Positions 53,603-63,640 are shown, numbered from the stretch's first letter. The stretch: 64,000 nucleotides of DNA from Ginsengibacter sp963792025 (GCA_963792025.1 CAWBUS010000001.1:62001-126000), one strand, 5' to 3'. Notes: generated from the sequence alone by a model not told the origin. Numbers and translations: made by a program.

Positions 53603-55132
53603 TCAAATTAAATTCATTGATCCCGCATTAACCATTGCAAGTATTTCTTCAATTAAATTTCTTTCATTGCTTAATCTTGGTACTTTATGTTGTCCCCCAA
53701 GTTTTCCTTTTTGTTTAAGCCATTGCCTGAATGTTCCCGTTTCTATAACATGAACAAGGGGCATTCTCAATGCAATGTTTTTATATCGCTTTGCTTCATA
53801 ATCGCTGTTCACTGATTTTAATGCTTCATCAAGAGTTGTGATAAACTCATCCATATTACCTGGCGGCTTATCAAATTCTATTAACCATTCATGTGCGCCA
53901 TTTTCCCGTTCACTAAAAAAAACCGGTGCGGCGGTATAGTCACTTACTATTGCGTTTGTTTTTGCGGACGCTATCGCTATTGCTTTATCGGCATTGTCTA
54001 CAATAACTTCTTCGCCAAATGCATTCATATAATGTTTTAATCTGCCCGTAACTTTTATTTTAAAGGGACGTAGCGATGTAAACTGAATAGTGTCGCCCAC
54101 AAGATACCTCCAAAGGCCTCCGTTGGTACTTATTACGAGAGCATAATTATTATTCAGTTTAACCTGGTCTAACCCAAAAGTTTTTGCGTTGGGATTGCCA
54201 TATTCTTCTACAGGCATAAATTCATAAAATATGCCATGATCCGCAAAAAGTAGCATTCCATCTGTATCGGGCATATTCTGTGCTGCAAAAAATCCTTCAC
54301 TTGCGTTATAAATTTCAAGATAATTAATGGGAGCGCCTACGAGTTTTTGCAATTGATCACGGTAAGGCGTAAACGAAACTCCACCATGAATATACAATTC
54401 AAGATTAGGCCAAACTTCTTTTAAGGTATTCCTTCCGGAAATTTCCAGGATGCGTTTAATTAGTACAATGGTCCACGTAGGAACTCCAGCGAGTGAGGTT
54501 ACATTTTCATTGATAGTATTTTGAGCCAACTTTTCAATTTTACTTTCCCATTCATCAAGCAATGCTATGCTTAATTCCGGCGTTCGTATCCAATGCCCCC
54601 AAAAAGGTGTGTTTTGCATTAAGACGGCACTGAGATCACCGTACTGTATTTCTTCATTCACGGCATTCACCTGGTGACTTCCGCCAACTACAAGGCTCTT
54701 GCCTGTAAGCAGATCACTTTCAGGAAAATTTTTGTAATAATTGGTAAGAACATCTTTAGAAGCTTTGAAATGTGTTTCCTTCAACGATTCTTCACTAATA
54801 GGGATGAATTTACTTTTTGAAGAAGTGGTACCGCTACTTTTTGCAAACCAATTAATAGGAGTATTCCATAAAACATTTTCTTCTCCATCCATCATTCGTA
54901 ATATATAAGGTTTTATGTCATCGTACTCATGAATGGGTACACGTTTTTTAAAGTCCTTGATTGTGAAAAGTTTGGAAAACGAAAATTTGCGGCCAAATTC
55001 TGTGTACTGTGCCTGTGTCACGAGGTTTTGTAAAACATTGCGTTGCGCCGCAACCGGGAAACTAATCCAGTTTTGAACCCGCCAAAGACGAAGTCTTGCT
55101 AATCTCGATATGGCAGGGCTCAACAGCTTCAT
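53603..55132 (-). CDS. GH3 auxin-responsive-promoter-family acyl-adenylase
   Basis: A 509-residue member of the GH3 adenylating family. WFAKSSGTTSSKSKFIPIS is the P-loop-like ATP motif, NASEGFFAAQ the middle motif and GGLWRYLVGDTIQFTS plus IKVTGRLKHYMNAFGEEV the C-terminal ATP sites. Plant GH3 enzymes join amino acids to acyl groups; the bacterial substrate is unknown. fabG lies downstream and may share its transcript. Confidence 0.9.
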   Translation of the reverse strand: MKLLSPAISRLARLRLWRVQNWISFPVAAQRNVLQNLVTQAQYTEFGRKFSFSKLFTIKDFKKRVPIHEYDDIKPYILRMMDGEENVLWNTPINWFAKSSGTTSSKSKFIPISEESLKETHFKASKDVLTNYYKNFPESDLLTGKSLVVGGSHQVNAVNEEIQYGDLSAVLMQNTPFWGHWIRTPELSIALLDEWESKIEKLAQNTINENVTSLAGVPTWTIVLIKRILEISGRNTLKEVWPNLELYIHGGVSFTPYRDQLQKLVGAPINYLEIYNASEGFFAAQNMPDTDGMLLFADHGIFYEFMPVEEYGNPNAKTFGLDQVKLNNNYALVISTNGGLWRYLVGDTIQFTSLRPFKIKVTGRLKHYMNAFGEEVIVDNADKAIAIASAKTNAIVSDYTAAPVFFSERENGAHEWLIEFDKPPGNMDEFITTLDEALKSVNSDYEAKRYKNIALRMPLVHVIETGTFRQWLKQKGKLGGQHKVPRLSNERNLIEEILAMVNAGSMNLI

Positions 55133-55244
55133 TAAATACTTTTTGGTTATTTTATAAAGGTAAAGCTATGGATGTTATATGTTATAGATTGTATTTATGT
55201 ATAAAAAGCATTCGCGGCAATTTAATCTATAACTAATTTACAAA

Positions 55245-56006
55245 TTATTTTATAGCATCAGTGTGCAGATAGTCTTTTCTTTTTAACTCAAAATTTCTTC
55301 CCAGGTATAGACGGCGAACCTGTTCATCTTTTGCCAGTTCTTCAGCAGTGCCATGCTTGTATATTTTGCCTTCAATAAGCAAATAAGCCCTGTCGCAGAT
55401 TGACAGAGTTTCGTTTACATTATGGTCTGTAATGAGAATACCAATGTTTTTATATTTGAGTTTGGTAACTATTGCTTGTATGTCCTCTACCGCAATAGGA
55501 TCAATACCAGCAAAAGGTTCATCCAGCAAAATAAATTTTGGATCTACAGCTAATGCACGTGCAATTTCAGTACGCCTTCTTTCGCCACCACTTAATACAT
55601 CGCCGTTACTTTTACGAACATGGGCAAGATTAAATTCATCAATTAATGTCTCCAGTTTTTCTTTTTGTTCGGCCCTGCTGAGTTTAGTCATTTCTAAAAC
55701 GGCAGCTATATTATCTTCGACGGTTAGTTTCCTAAATACACTTGCTTCCTGTGGCAGGTAACCCAATCCCATTTTTGCCCTTTTATACATGGGCAGTTTG
55801 GTTATGTTTATATCATTCAAAAATACATCTCCTTCGTCGGGTTTAACTAATCCTACCACCTGGTAAAAAGAAGTTGTTTTACCAGCTCCGTTGGGGCCAA
55901 GCAAACCAACAATTTCTCCCTGGCCAACCTGGAAAGAAACTTTGTTGGTAACTGTTCGCTTACCATAATTTTTGGTGAGTTCTTTTGCGTAAATAGTCTG
56001 GTTCAA
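55245..56006 (-). CDS. lptB: LPS export ABC transporter ATP-binding protein LptB
   Basis: About 253 residues from TTG 56006 (the frame also opens at TTG 56024). Walker A GPNGAGKTTSFYQVVG, Q-loop GYLPQEASVFRKLTVEDNIA, signature LSGGERRRTEIARAL, Walker B FILLDEPFAGIDPIAVED and the H-loop LITDHNVNE identify LptB, which powers LPS transport from the inner membrane. No ATG lies near the start. metF is divergent. Confidence 0.94.
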   Translation of the reverse strand: MNQTIYAKELTKNYGKRTVTNKVSFQVGQGEIVGLLGPNGAGKTTSFYQVVGLVKPDEGDVFLNDINITKLPMYKRAKMGLGYLPQEASVFRKLTVEDNIAAVLEMTKLSRAEQKEKLETLIDEFNLAHVRKSNGDVLSGGERRRTEIARALAVDPKFILLDEPFAGIDPIAVEDIQAIVTKLKYKNIGILITDHNVNETLSICDRAYLLIEGKIYKHGTAEELAKDEQVRRLYLGRNFELKRKDYLHTDAIK

Positions 56007-56149
56007 AACAAAGTATTTAAACAAAAATAAGCGAATGAATATTAATATTATGCTAACGTGTAGTTTCCTTTATCCTATACTATTATTTGAATTAACTATT
56101 TTCAAAAGTGAGGAAGTTAATTTTTAAAATAGCCCCCACTCATTGAGTT

Positions 56150-56180
56150 TTTGACTATTGACTTTTTGAGTTTATGTTTG
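56150..56180 (+). promoter_or_regulatory. Promoter of metF, overlapping a TTGAC repeat
   Basis: TTTG (56150-56153), 19-nt spacer, TATGTTTG (56173-56180), a full match to the Bacteroidota consensus. The repeat TTGACT-A-TTGACT-TTTTGAG (56151-56170) occupies the -33 element and most of the spacer and resembles the one at 9700-9722. Confidence 0.7.
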
Positions 56181-56197
56181 CATCTATTTTGTAAAAA

Positions 56198-57151
56198 ATG
56201 AAAGTTACTGACCATATTAAAGAAGCGAAGGGTACTGCAGTATCATTTGAAATATTACCGCCATTGAAGGGTAAAACGATAGAATCCATTTATAACCATC
56301 TTGATCCATTAATGGAATTCGATCCGGCCTTTATTAATGTTACCTACCACCGCAGCGAACAGGTTTTTAAAAAAAAAGCCGATGGTACTTTTGAAAAAAT
56401 AGAAGTACGCAAAAGGCCAGGTACCGTTGGCATTTGTGCAGCTATAATGAATCATTATAAAATTGATGCTGTACCCCATTTAATATGTGGAGGTTTCAAT
56501 TTGCAGGAAACCGAAAATGCATTAATCGATCTTGCTTTTTTAGGAATAGATAATGTATTGGTATTGCGTGGCGACGCAGCAAAAAACGAAACAAATTTTG
56601 AGCCTGAAAAAAACGGGCACGCTTATGCGTTAGACCTATTAAAACAGGCGGTCAATCTCAACAATGGCATTTACCTGGAAGACGATATAAGGGATGGTTA
56701 CAAAACAAAATTTTGCATAGGCGTTGCTGGTTATCCTGAAAAGCATTTTGAAGCACCAAATATGGAAAGCGATTTGAAATACCTTAAACTAAAGGTAGAT
56801 GCAGGTGCAGATTATATAACTACGCAAATGTTTTTTGACAATAAAAAATATTTTGAGTTTGTAAAAAAATGCAGGGAAGCTGGCATAGAAATACCTATAA
56901 TTCCAGGCCTTAAACCGATAACATCAAAAAAGCAACTTTCTGTTTTACCCCGCACTTTTCACGTCGATATTCCTACAGAACTCAGCAATGAAATTCTTAA
57001 ATGCAAAACAGATGCTGACGTAGAAATTGTAGGAACCGAGTGGCTATTGGCTCAGTCGAAGGAATTGAAAGCTGTTGGTGTACCCGTTTTACATTATTAT
57101 ACGCTTGGGAAACCTCATGTTATTGCCAATGTTGTAAAAGAACTGGTGTAA
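56198..57151 (+). CDS. metF: Methylenetetrahydrofolate reductase
   Basis: A 317-residue FAD enzyme reducing methylene-THF to methyl-THF for methionine synthesis. The N-terminal VSFEILPPLKGKTIESIY, FINVTYHRSEQV, LVLRGDAAKNETNF and YITTQMFFDNKKYFEFVKKC match MetF, ending PGLKPITSKKQLSVLPRTF. Strong own promoter; no methionine gene adjacent. Confidence 0.95.
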   Translation: MKVTDHIKEAKGTAVSFEILPPLKGKTIESIYNHLDPLMEFDPAFINVTYHRSEQVFKKKADGTFEKIEVRKRPGTVGICAAIMNHYKIDAVPHLICGGFNLQETENALIDLAFLGIDNVLVLRGDAAKNETNFEPEKNGHAYALDLLKQAVNLNNGIYLEDDIRDGYKTKFCIGVAGYPEKHFEAPNMESDLKYLKLKVDAGADYITTQMFFDNKKYFEFVKKCREAGIEIPIIPGLKPITSKKQLSVLPRTFHVDIPTELSNEILKCKTDADVEIVGTEWLLAQSKELKAVGVPVLHYYTLGKPHVIANVVKELV

Positions 57152-57178
57152 TAATCCCTGAATTTCATTTAGAAACAG

Positions 57179-57222
57179 AGGTCCGCTTGCAAAATATTAC
57201 GAGCGGACCTTATCCGCATTTT
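57179..57222 (+). terminator. Terminator candidate between metF and the barrel gene
   Basis: AGGTCCGCT (57179-57187) pairs with AGCGGACCT (57202-57210); a weaker T-run (TATCCGCATTTTT) follows 8 nt later on the plus strand. It separates two convergent genes. Confidence 0.6.
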
Positions 57223-57239
57223 TGCTCAAAGCATCTCAT

Positions 57240-57932
57240 TTAATTGTCCAGGGGAATCCCCAGGGAAATACTAACTGTTCTATATTTATTTTTATTATCA
57301 GCGTTATTATTGCTTTGCGTTGAATTAATTTTTGTCAGCCCATATTCATAGTTCAACTTTAATAAAACCTTACCCAGGTCTAATCCTCCACCAAAATTTA
57401 ATCCAAAATCGAACCTTTTAATCTTATCATATGCCGCGTCATCCTGTTGTGAGGTAAAAGGATTATCATTACTGAATTTTATAGTATTTGAAGAACTTGA
57501 CGTTACTCCTAAAATGCTGCTTTCTGTTTTAGATTTTCCTGCAATGCCCATGGCCGCATACGGGCCTCCATTAAAAAAGATATTAATATTCTTCTCAAGG
57601 GGAAAACGTAACACTAAATTTAGAGGCACTTCGAGATATAAAGGATTAAATTTTGTTTTTACATAATTGTCGTCGTGTGTGGCGCCGAAATAACTGTTTG
57701 CCTTGGCACCTCTTCCTTCCAATAACAACCCACTTTCCAGGTCAGCAGCTTCTGATAACCCAAATCTTCCCCAAAAACCGGCATTGAAAGTTGTAAGCAA
57801 ATTGTTATCCTGCGTTTCGCCCGACTTTGTTTGGGTAATGTTAGCGAGGTTTAAACCTCCTTGCAGATACACTTGCGAATGAGCTGCGGTCATACCACCA
57901 CTCAGCATGGCGATCATTAAAAATTTCTTCAT
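57240..57932 (-). CDS. Outer-membrane beta-barrel (porin-family) protein
   Basis: A 230-residue exported barrel protein. Signal peptide MKKFLMIAMLSGGMTAAHSQ, then YLQGGLNLANITQTK, GFWGRFGLSEAADLESGLLL, LYLEVPLNLVLRFPLE and DFGLNFGGGLDLGKVLLKLN strands, ending TVSISLGIPLDN. Typical of the small outer membrane beta-barrel family of Bacteroidota. Function unknown. Confidence 0.82.
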   Translation of the reverse strand: MKKFLMIAMLSGGMTAAHSQVYLQGGLNLANITQTKSGETQDNNLLTTFNAGFWGRFGLSEAADLESGLLLEGRGAKANSYFGATHDDNYVKTKFNPLYLEVPLNLVLRFPLEKNINIFFNGGPYAAMGIAGKSKTESSILGVTSSSSNTIKFSNDNPFTSQQDDAAYDKIKRFDFGLNFGGGLDLGKVLLKLNYEYGLTKINSTQSNNNADNKNKYRTVSISLGIPLDN

Positions 57933-58010
57933 TGGTTAGTTTGTTTAGTTTAAAATATTAAAAGCACAGGTTAATAGAACCTTTCGTAAGAATTTTGTAA
58001 ATACTTTCCC

Positions 58011-58033
58011 AAAAAATATCCGGGATATTTTTT
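58011..58033. terminator. AT-rich palindrome between the parvulin and barrel genes
   Basis: AAAAAATATC and GATATTTTTT flank CGG, a perfect 10-bp inverted repeat with T-runs on both strands. Downstream of the parvulin gene (minus). It could act as a weak terminator; low GC lowers confidence. Confidence 0.4.
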
Positions 58034-58132
58034 AAAATACAATTACAAGATCTATTTAACGGGTAAAGGCGAAAAATATGATTCTATGACTACAGATTTT
58101 CGTATTTGTTTAACAATGGCAATAAACGCCTG

Positions 58133-60061
58133 TTATTTAATTGACTGAAAAACTTTTTCATTTACAGTAACGGGATATTTCTTCTTCAACTCTTCAACCC
58201 ATTTCTTTTCGAGTAGATTTTGGTAGTCATTAATTACAAGGCCACGGGCATCTGCAAAACTGCGTTGTTGATCAGCCGGGTATGTTTTAATTATCATTGA
58301 AAATATAGATGTCCCGTCTCCGCTGTTTACAACGGGTTCTGTGACCATACCAGGGGTAAAATCAGTTTTGCTTTTTACCGGAATCTGGCTTAACTCGTAT
58401 CTCCCGGAATCAGCTTGAACCTGGGAGTTATCTTTTACGAGGTCTTTCCAGGTTTTACCTTTATTAATTTCTTCAATGACTGTTTTTGCCTCAGCCTCAT
58501 TCGAACACGAAAATAAAATGGCATCGGCACTAGCATTCCACTTATAATTGGCTTTGTGTTCATTATAATATTGTTCGAGTCCCACGCTATCAGAAGAAGC
58601 TTTGGACCAAACTTTTCGTTCCATAATTTCAAACAGCATATTGCCTTCTTTAAATTCCTGCAACTGGTATTTAAATTCCGGATTAAAGTTCTCCAAACGA
58701 CTTTTATAATTTTCTGTAGCCGCAATTGAAACATAATTTTTGAAAAGCTCTGCATGGGTTTGTTCTGCATGAGCTGCATAGGTGGTTTTCACACTTCTTA
58801 CATATTGCATCCAGTCTCCCACTTTTACTTTCGCATTGTTAAAAGAAAACAGGATAGTGTTTTCACTAACATTGCCGGCGCTTATTTTCTTATTTGATAT
58901 TGCAAACGTATCTGTTACTGTCCAAAGATCTTTTTCGTTTATGGCATTGTTCTTCTTGTATCCCGTTTTAACCAATACTTGTTTCAAAAATTTTTCTTTT
59001 GCTGATGCGATGCGGCCATCTGCAAGTACCTCCTGCTTAATATTGGCCATAAAAGCCGCATCGTTCTTATTTTCGGGTATCGGTGACCGGGAGAGTCGCT
59101 TAATAATATGATAGCCAAATTCTGTTTGAAAGGGTTGCGAAATATCACTATCATTTTTTAGGGAAAATGCAACTTTTTCGAAGCCTCCGTCGTATGTGGC
59201 TACACCAAATTCAGGCATGATGCCATTGTTCATATAAGTTCTTCTATCGTCACTGTATTGTTTAGCTAATCCCCCGAAATCAGCACCGGATTTTAATGCT
59301 GTATACACCGAGTCTGCCGTTTGCTTTGCACGATCTCTCATGTTAATATTACCCGCCGGGACAGCAAATAATATCTGGGCAATTTTTATTTTGCCAACTG
59401 CGGGTCGCTCTTCTTCATTCTTAAAAATATGCCAGCCTTTTTGGGAACGATACGGCTTACTTACCTGGCCAGGTTTTAGGTTATACACTATATTTTCAAA
59501 TTCATATGGCAGTGTGAAAACTGTTACCCAACCCAAATCGCTTCCCTCCAGCGGAGCAATTTTTTCTTTAATTTCAGAAACGATCTCATCATAGTTTGTT
59601 CCGCCCTTTTTCAATTCGTCATATGCTTCACTAATTGCCTTGTATAATTTAACGGTATCTCCAGGTAGCATTTTGCTGTTAATGGAAACATAGAAATGTT
59701 GCACGTGAATATCTTTTTGGCTCCTGTTAAAGGCTTCATTCACTAATGCGTCCACTTCTTTATCATCCTGCAAATAATTATTTTCGATCTGTGCCCTGAA
59801 ATTTTGAAGATCAGATTGTAAAGAAGGTAGCGTATCAAGCTGCATATCCTTTGCGGCCTGCACCTTCAATTTAAATTTTGTATAAAGATCAAGGTAATCT
59901 TTCAGCGCCAGTTCCGTATCGGTTGCGGGGGTTTTATTTTTATTGTATGCCCGAACAAATTCATCCTTGCTTACGGTATGTTTTCCGTAGGTAAAAAGTG
60001 TTTGGCAATAAGTTATCGAAATAAAAAAAGATAAAGCAGTAAACAAAAAAAGTTTTTTCAT
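58133..60061 (-). CDS. Multi-domain parvulin peptidyl-prolyl isomerase
   Basis: A 642-residue periplasmic chaperone. Signal peptide MKKLFLFTALSFFISITYCQ, an N-terminal helical region to ~105, then parvulin-like domains at ~112-222 (VQHFYVSINSKMLPG, LGWVTVFTLPYEFENIVYNL) and ~224-333 (KIAQILFAVPAGNIN, FQTEFGYHIIKRLSRS). A third, degenerate one is near 515-615 (ASADAILFSCSNEAEAKTVI). The order is longer than SurA and typical of a Bacteroidota family. It is distinct from the SurA-like gene at 35291. Confidence 0.9.
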   Translation of the reverse strand: MKKLFLFTALSFFISITYCQTLFTYGKHTVSKDEFVRAYNKNKTPATDTELALKDYLDLYTKFKLKVQAAKDMQLDTLPSLQSDLQNFRAQIENNYLQDDKEVDALVNEAFNRSQKDIHVQHFYVSINSKMLPGDTVKLYKAISEAYDELKKGGTNYDEIVSEIKEKIAPLEGSDLGWVTVFTLPYEFENIVYNLKPGQVSKPYRSQKGWHIFKNEEERPAVGKIKIAQILFAVPAGNINMRDRAKQTADSVYTALKSGADFGGLAKQYSDDRRTYMNNGIMPEFGVATYDGGFEKVAFSLKNDSDISQPFQTEFGYHIIKRLSRSPIPENKNDAAFMANIKQEVLADGRIASAKEKFLKQVLVKTGYKKNNAINEKDLWTVTDTFAISNKKISAGNVSENTILFSFNNAKVKVGDWMQYVRSVKTTYAAHAEQTHAELFKNYVSIAATENYKSRLENFNPEFKYQLQEFKEGNMLFEIMERKVWSKASSDSVGLEQYYNEHKANYKWNASADAILFSCSNEAEAKTVIEEINKGKTWKDLVKDNSQVQADSGRYELSQIPVKSKTDFTPGMVTEPVVNSGDGTSIFSMIIKTYPADQQRSFADARGLVINDYQNLLEKKWVEELKKKYPVTVNEKVFQSIK

Positions 60062-60119
60062 CAGACAGAATTTATTGGAATGGGTTATTGACTTTCGTCA
60101 ATTATTAAATCATCAAAAT

Positions 60120-61574
60120 TTACTTTTCAGTACTGTTAATATTATTGATAGCCTTATTATTAATTTTCATTTGAAGTACGTCGTCCATTTGTTGCCAGGT
60201 TAATTTTTTTGCAATAATTCGCTTATCCTTATCCAGTAAATACAAAGTAGGGGTTTGAGTTACGTCATACAATTGTTTGTAGGAAGGTTTTTTCGCATCT
60301 TCTTCAATTTTCTTTTGCTGATCGGTTTGATAAACGTTTATCCAGCTTTGCAAATTGTACTTATTCATAAATTCCTTCCATTTGGATTGTTCTTTTGTAT
60401 CGGTAAGTACTCCGTAGATACTTACGCCTTCCCTTTGCCATTTGGCATGATACATTGAATCCATTTCCGGCACTTCCTGCCGGCAGTGGCTGCAGGTTGG
60501 GTCCCAGAAACAAACAATAGTATAGGGAGCGCTTACATTATACAATGGCATCGATTTGCCTGACGAGTCGACCATCTCGAGATTAGCTGCCTGTTCTCCA
60601 ATAAGATTAGACATTAACATGTAAGCCCTGTTTGAAATTGCCGTCATCTGCTTTTCATTAAGCCACGATGAAACTCCTTTTGAATGGTACCTTTCAAACA
60701 AGTGAACAAACACGGCATCCTGCCCCATGTATTTTGGGTAGATGTATTCATCTGTAAGCCAGTTCAACAAAAACTTATACATTTCGGGGGCTGTTCTTGC
60801 CCTCAACAATAAATAATCGGACTCCTGAATAATGGAGTCGGGTGCAGGCGATAACACTTCCCTAAAATATTTTTCGACTTTCGGTAAAAAAAATGGCGTA
60901 CGAATAATACGGTCATCCATAAACGTAATTCCGTCCCAATAATGTTGCTTATAATAATTGTAATTATTTACCGAGTCTTCCCGTGTAACCGGCTTTGCAA
61001 TTAAAACCTTTGGCTCCTTCATACTCGTGAGCAATGCGGCGAGCATTGACTCTGGATTTTCCTTTATTATCTTATCCCTGTAGTCATTTAATTCTTTATT
61101 AAGATTGTTATAATTTTTTTCGTGTAAAAGACTATCACTTTTAGTTTTTGAAGCTTTATAACTATTTATTTCCGCCTGCAAATTAGCTCCTTTAGTTGCG
61201 ACAAATTTTTGATATTGCTGAAACAGAATATTTTCTTTCGAGCCCGTTACGGTTGTTTTATTGATAAGGTCCGAGGTATCGGCTTTAATTGAAATTTCCT
61301 GTTCTTTATCGACAAGAAAATCAAACAATTTATTTTTACCCGGAAACACTATTGAATAAACACCCGGAAGCAGCTTTTCATTTTTTTCAAAAACCGCAAC
61401 TCCTTTGTCGCTGATAATGGCGGAGTCTTCTATATTAATATTTTTCCCATAATAATACGTTAGGTAAGCTAACCCGTTGGTGTAATTGGGAGTTTGCAAA
61501 GTAACCTTAAACCCCTGCGCAAATGAAGCAGAGAACAGGATAAGAAATACGCATGAACTAAAAAATATCTTCAT
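60120..61574 (-). CDS. TlpA-like thioredoxin-family protein with DUF4369-like N-terminus
   Basis: A 484-residue exported protein. Signal peptide MKIFFSSCVFLILFSASFAQ; a DUF4369-like beta domain (~22-120); a helical middle region (~125-320); and a C-terminal thioredoxin-fold domain with CFWDPTCSHCRQEVPEMDSM (CxxC near 358-361) and the cis-Pro in TQTPTLYLLD. It probably reduces or oxidises periplasmic thiols. Strong own promoter; rlmD is divergent. Confidence 0.9.
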   Translation of the reverse strand: MKIFFSSCVFLILFSASFAQGFKVTLQTPNYTNGLAYLTYYYGKNINIEDSAIISDKGVAVFEKNEKLLPGVYSIVFPGKNKLFDFLVDKEQEISIKADTSDLINKTTVTGSKENILFQQYQKFVATKGANLQAEINSYKASKTKSDSLLHEKNYNNLNKELNDYRDKIIKENPESMLAALLTSMKEPKVLIAKPVTREDSVNNYNYYKQHYWDGITFMDDRIIRTPFFLPKVEKYFREVLSPAPDSIIQESDYLLLRARTAPEMYKFLLNWLTDEYIYPKYMGQDAVFVHLFERYHSKGVSSWLNEKQMTAISNRAYMLMSNLIGEQAANLEMVDSSGKSMPLYNVSAPYTIVCFWDPTCSHCRQEVPEMDSMYHAKWQREGVSIYGVLTDTKEQSKWKEFMNKYNLQSWINVYQTDQQKKIEEDAKKPSYKQLYDVTQTPTLYLLDKDKRIIAKKLTWQQMDDVLQMKINNKAINNINSTEK

Positions 61575-61591
61575 TGTTTTAAGATAGGGAA

Positions 61592-61620
61592 CAAAAATAT
61601 TTAAATTGATTAAAAATCAA
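61592..61620 (-). promoter_or_regulatory. Promoter of the TlpA-like gene
   Basis: On the minus strand TTG (61620-61618), 18-nt spacer and TATTTTTG (61599-61592) match the Bacteroidota consensus, 18 bp before the start codon. Confidence 0.7.
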
Positions 61621-61695
61621 TAGTCATGCAAAATACTTAACATTTTGTACCAAATGTAATTAACCATGAGGCACATACCCTATTTTTACTTTTAG

Positions 61696-63102
61696 ATGAA
61701 ACGAAAAAAAATTACACTGGAAAAGGTGCCTGTAATGGGCTACGCCGCTGAAGGCAAAGCGCTTAGCCGGGTTGATGGTAAAGTTATTTTTATTGAAGGT
61801 GCAGTACCAGGCGACACTGTTGATATATTAATTACACGAAATAAAAAAGACTGGGCCGAAGGAAAGGTAATTGCCATAAGAGAATTTAGTAAAGAAAGGG
61901 TTGAGCCTTTTTGTATTCATTTTGGAATATGTGGCGGATGTAAATGGCAAATGCTTCCTTACAACAAACAACTTGAATATAAACAACAGGAAGCGTCGGA
62001 TGCTTTTAAAAGAATAGGTAAACTAACAGATATAACAATGTTACCGATTATTGGTTCCGATGATACAACCTGCTACCGTAACAAGCTTGAATTTACCTTC
62101 AGCAATAAAAAATTTCTAACGCCAAAAGAATTGGAAGAATTAAAAGATGATTCCTGGCCAGGTGGCGCATTAGGTTATCATGTTCCGCGGTTGTATGATA
62201 AAATCATTGATATCAACGAATGTTGGTTAATGGATGATGTAAACAATACAATCCGTAATACGCTGCGTGATTTTTCGCATTGCGAATAAATATAGTTATT
62301 ATGACATAAAGGAACATAAAGGCTGGCTAAGAAATATTATCATAAGAAATTGCAACAACCGGAGAATTGATGGTAAATATTGTTTTTGGTTATGATGATA
62401 AACAGGAAAGAGAAAGACTATGCAATACACTTGTTGCAAAAAGTTCCCTCGATTACAACATTATTGTACACGATAAATTCAAAGTGGAACGATACTATTT
62501 ATGACGTCGAAACTAATGTTGTTACCGGAAAAGGATATATAATTGAAAAGCTGGAAGATTTTAGTTTTAAAATTTCTCCAAAATCTTTTTTTCAAACTAA
62601 TACAAAGCAGGCCGAAAGATTATACAATGTAGTAAAAGGTTTTGCTGCACTTAATGGAAATGAAAATGTCTATGATTTGTATTGCGGTACAGGCAGCATT
62701 GGGATTTTTTTAAGTAAACATGTTAAAGGAATGATTGGTGTTGATGTTGTTGAAGATGCAATTAAAGATGCAAAAGAAAATGCTGCACTCAATAATATTA
62801 GTCATGCATCATTTTTTTGCGGAGATGTTATTGAAATTTGTAACGATGCTTTTTTTGTTGAACATGGCCGGCCTGATATAATTATTGTTGATCCACCACG
62901 GGCAGGCCTACACGCAAAACTGATTCAAAAACTTTTGGAGATTGCTCCTGAAAAAATTGTATACGTAAGCTGTAATGTGTCCACACAGGCAAGAGACCTG
63001 CAGCTACTCAGCGAAAAATTTTCAGTAATACAGTTACAGCCGGTTGATATGTTTCCTCATACGCATCATATAGAATGTGTGGCGGAATTGAGGAGGACAT
63101 GA
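61696..63102 (+). CDS. rlmD: 23S rRNA (uracil-5-)-methyltransferase RlmD/RumA (frameshifted)
   Basis: SAM-dependent enzyme making 5-methyluridine in 23S rRNA. The first frame (ATG 61696) has a TRAM domain and the iron-sulfur cluster Cys in CIHFGICGGCKWQ. The frame shifts near 62287, 62352 and 62412; single-base removals restore EKYSYYDIKEHKGWLRN, ELMVNIVFGYDDKQE and KDYAIHLLQKVPS. From there the frame is clean: DLYCGTGSIGIFLSKH (SAM), VDPPRAGLHAK and the catalytic Cys in YVSCNVSTQARDLQ. The normal length is ~470. The third site could also be read with other single-base changes. Confidence 0.93.
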
Positions 63103-63108
63103 TTAATA

Positions 63109-63615
63109 TCACTCCAACAACATCTTCTTATAATATGCAATCTTTCCCTTCAGACTCATTCTTGCATATCGCGGCGATGGCGAAGGAAGGCATTCGCCAT
63201 TTTTCATTTCCGGAAATATTTTTAAGAAATGTTTTTCTACAAATCTGCTTGTATAGAAAATATGCTGAAATGAAGTATGCGCTAAAATGTTTTTAATGGC
63301 TTTATCGTTATAAGCCACCACTTCAAGATTCATGTCGGAATTATTTACTGCATTCCTTCGCGCCTTTAAAATAATATCTGCAATTGCAATTCCTTTTATA
63401 GTAAATAATTCTTTTTTATCTGCGGCGTTTTTTAATTCAATATTATACACGCCGGAAATAATGTTCCAAAACTGGTTGCGCTTTGTTCCATAAAACCAGT
63501 CGTCTTTTTCTAATTTTTTTTGGGTAATATCTCTTCCGGGAAAACTACCAACAATAAGTATTGTTGCATTGGTTGGAACAAATGGCTGGAAGGGATGTGT
63601 TTCAATTTCGCTCAT
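63109..63615 (-). CDS. DNA-deoxyinosine/uracil glycosylase-like protein
   Basis: A 168-residue protein from ATG 63615 (a TTG at 63639 opens the frame further up). ILIVGSFPGRDITQKKLE and WFYGTKRNQFWNIIS match the uracil-DNA glycosylase superfamily members that remove deoxyinosine; LPSPSPRYARM near the C-terminus provides the second active-site segment. Probably DNA base-excision repair. Confidence 0.82.
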   Translation of the reverse strand: MSEIETHPFQPFVPTNATILIVGSFPGRDITQKKLEKDDWFYGTKRNQFWNIISGVYNIELKNAADKKELFTIKGIAIADIILKARRNAVNNSDMNLEVVAYNDKAIKNILAHTSFQHIFYTSRFVEKHFLKIFPEMKNGECLPSPSPRYARMSLKGKIAYYKKMLLE

Positions 63616-63640
63616 AAAAATTTTGAAAATACTTTTCAAT

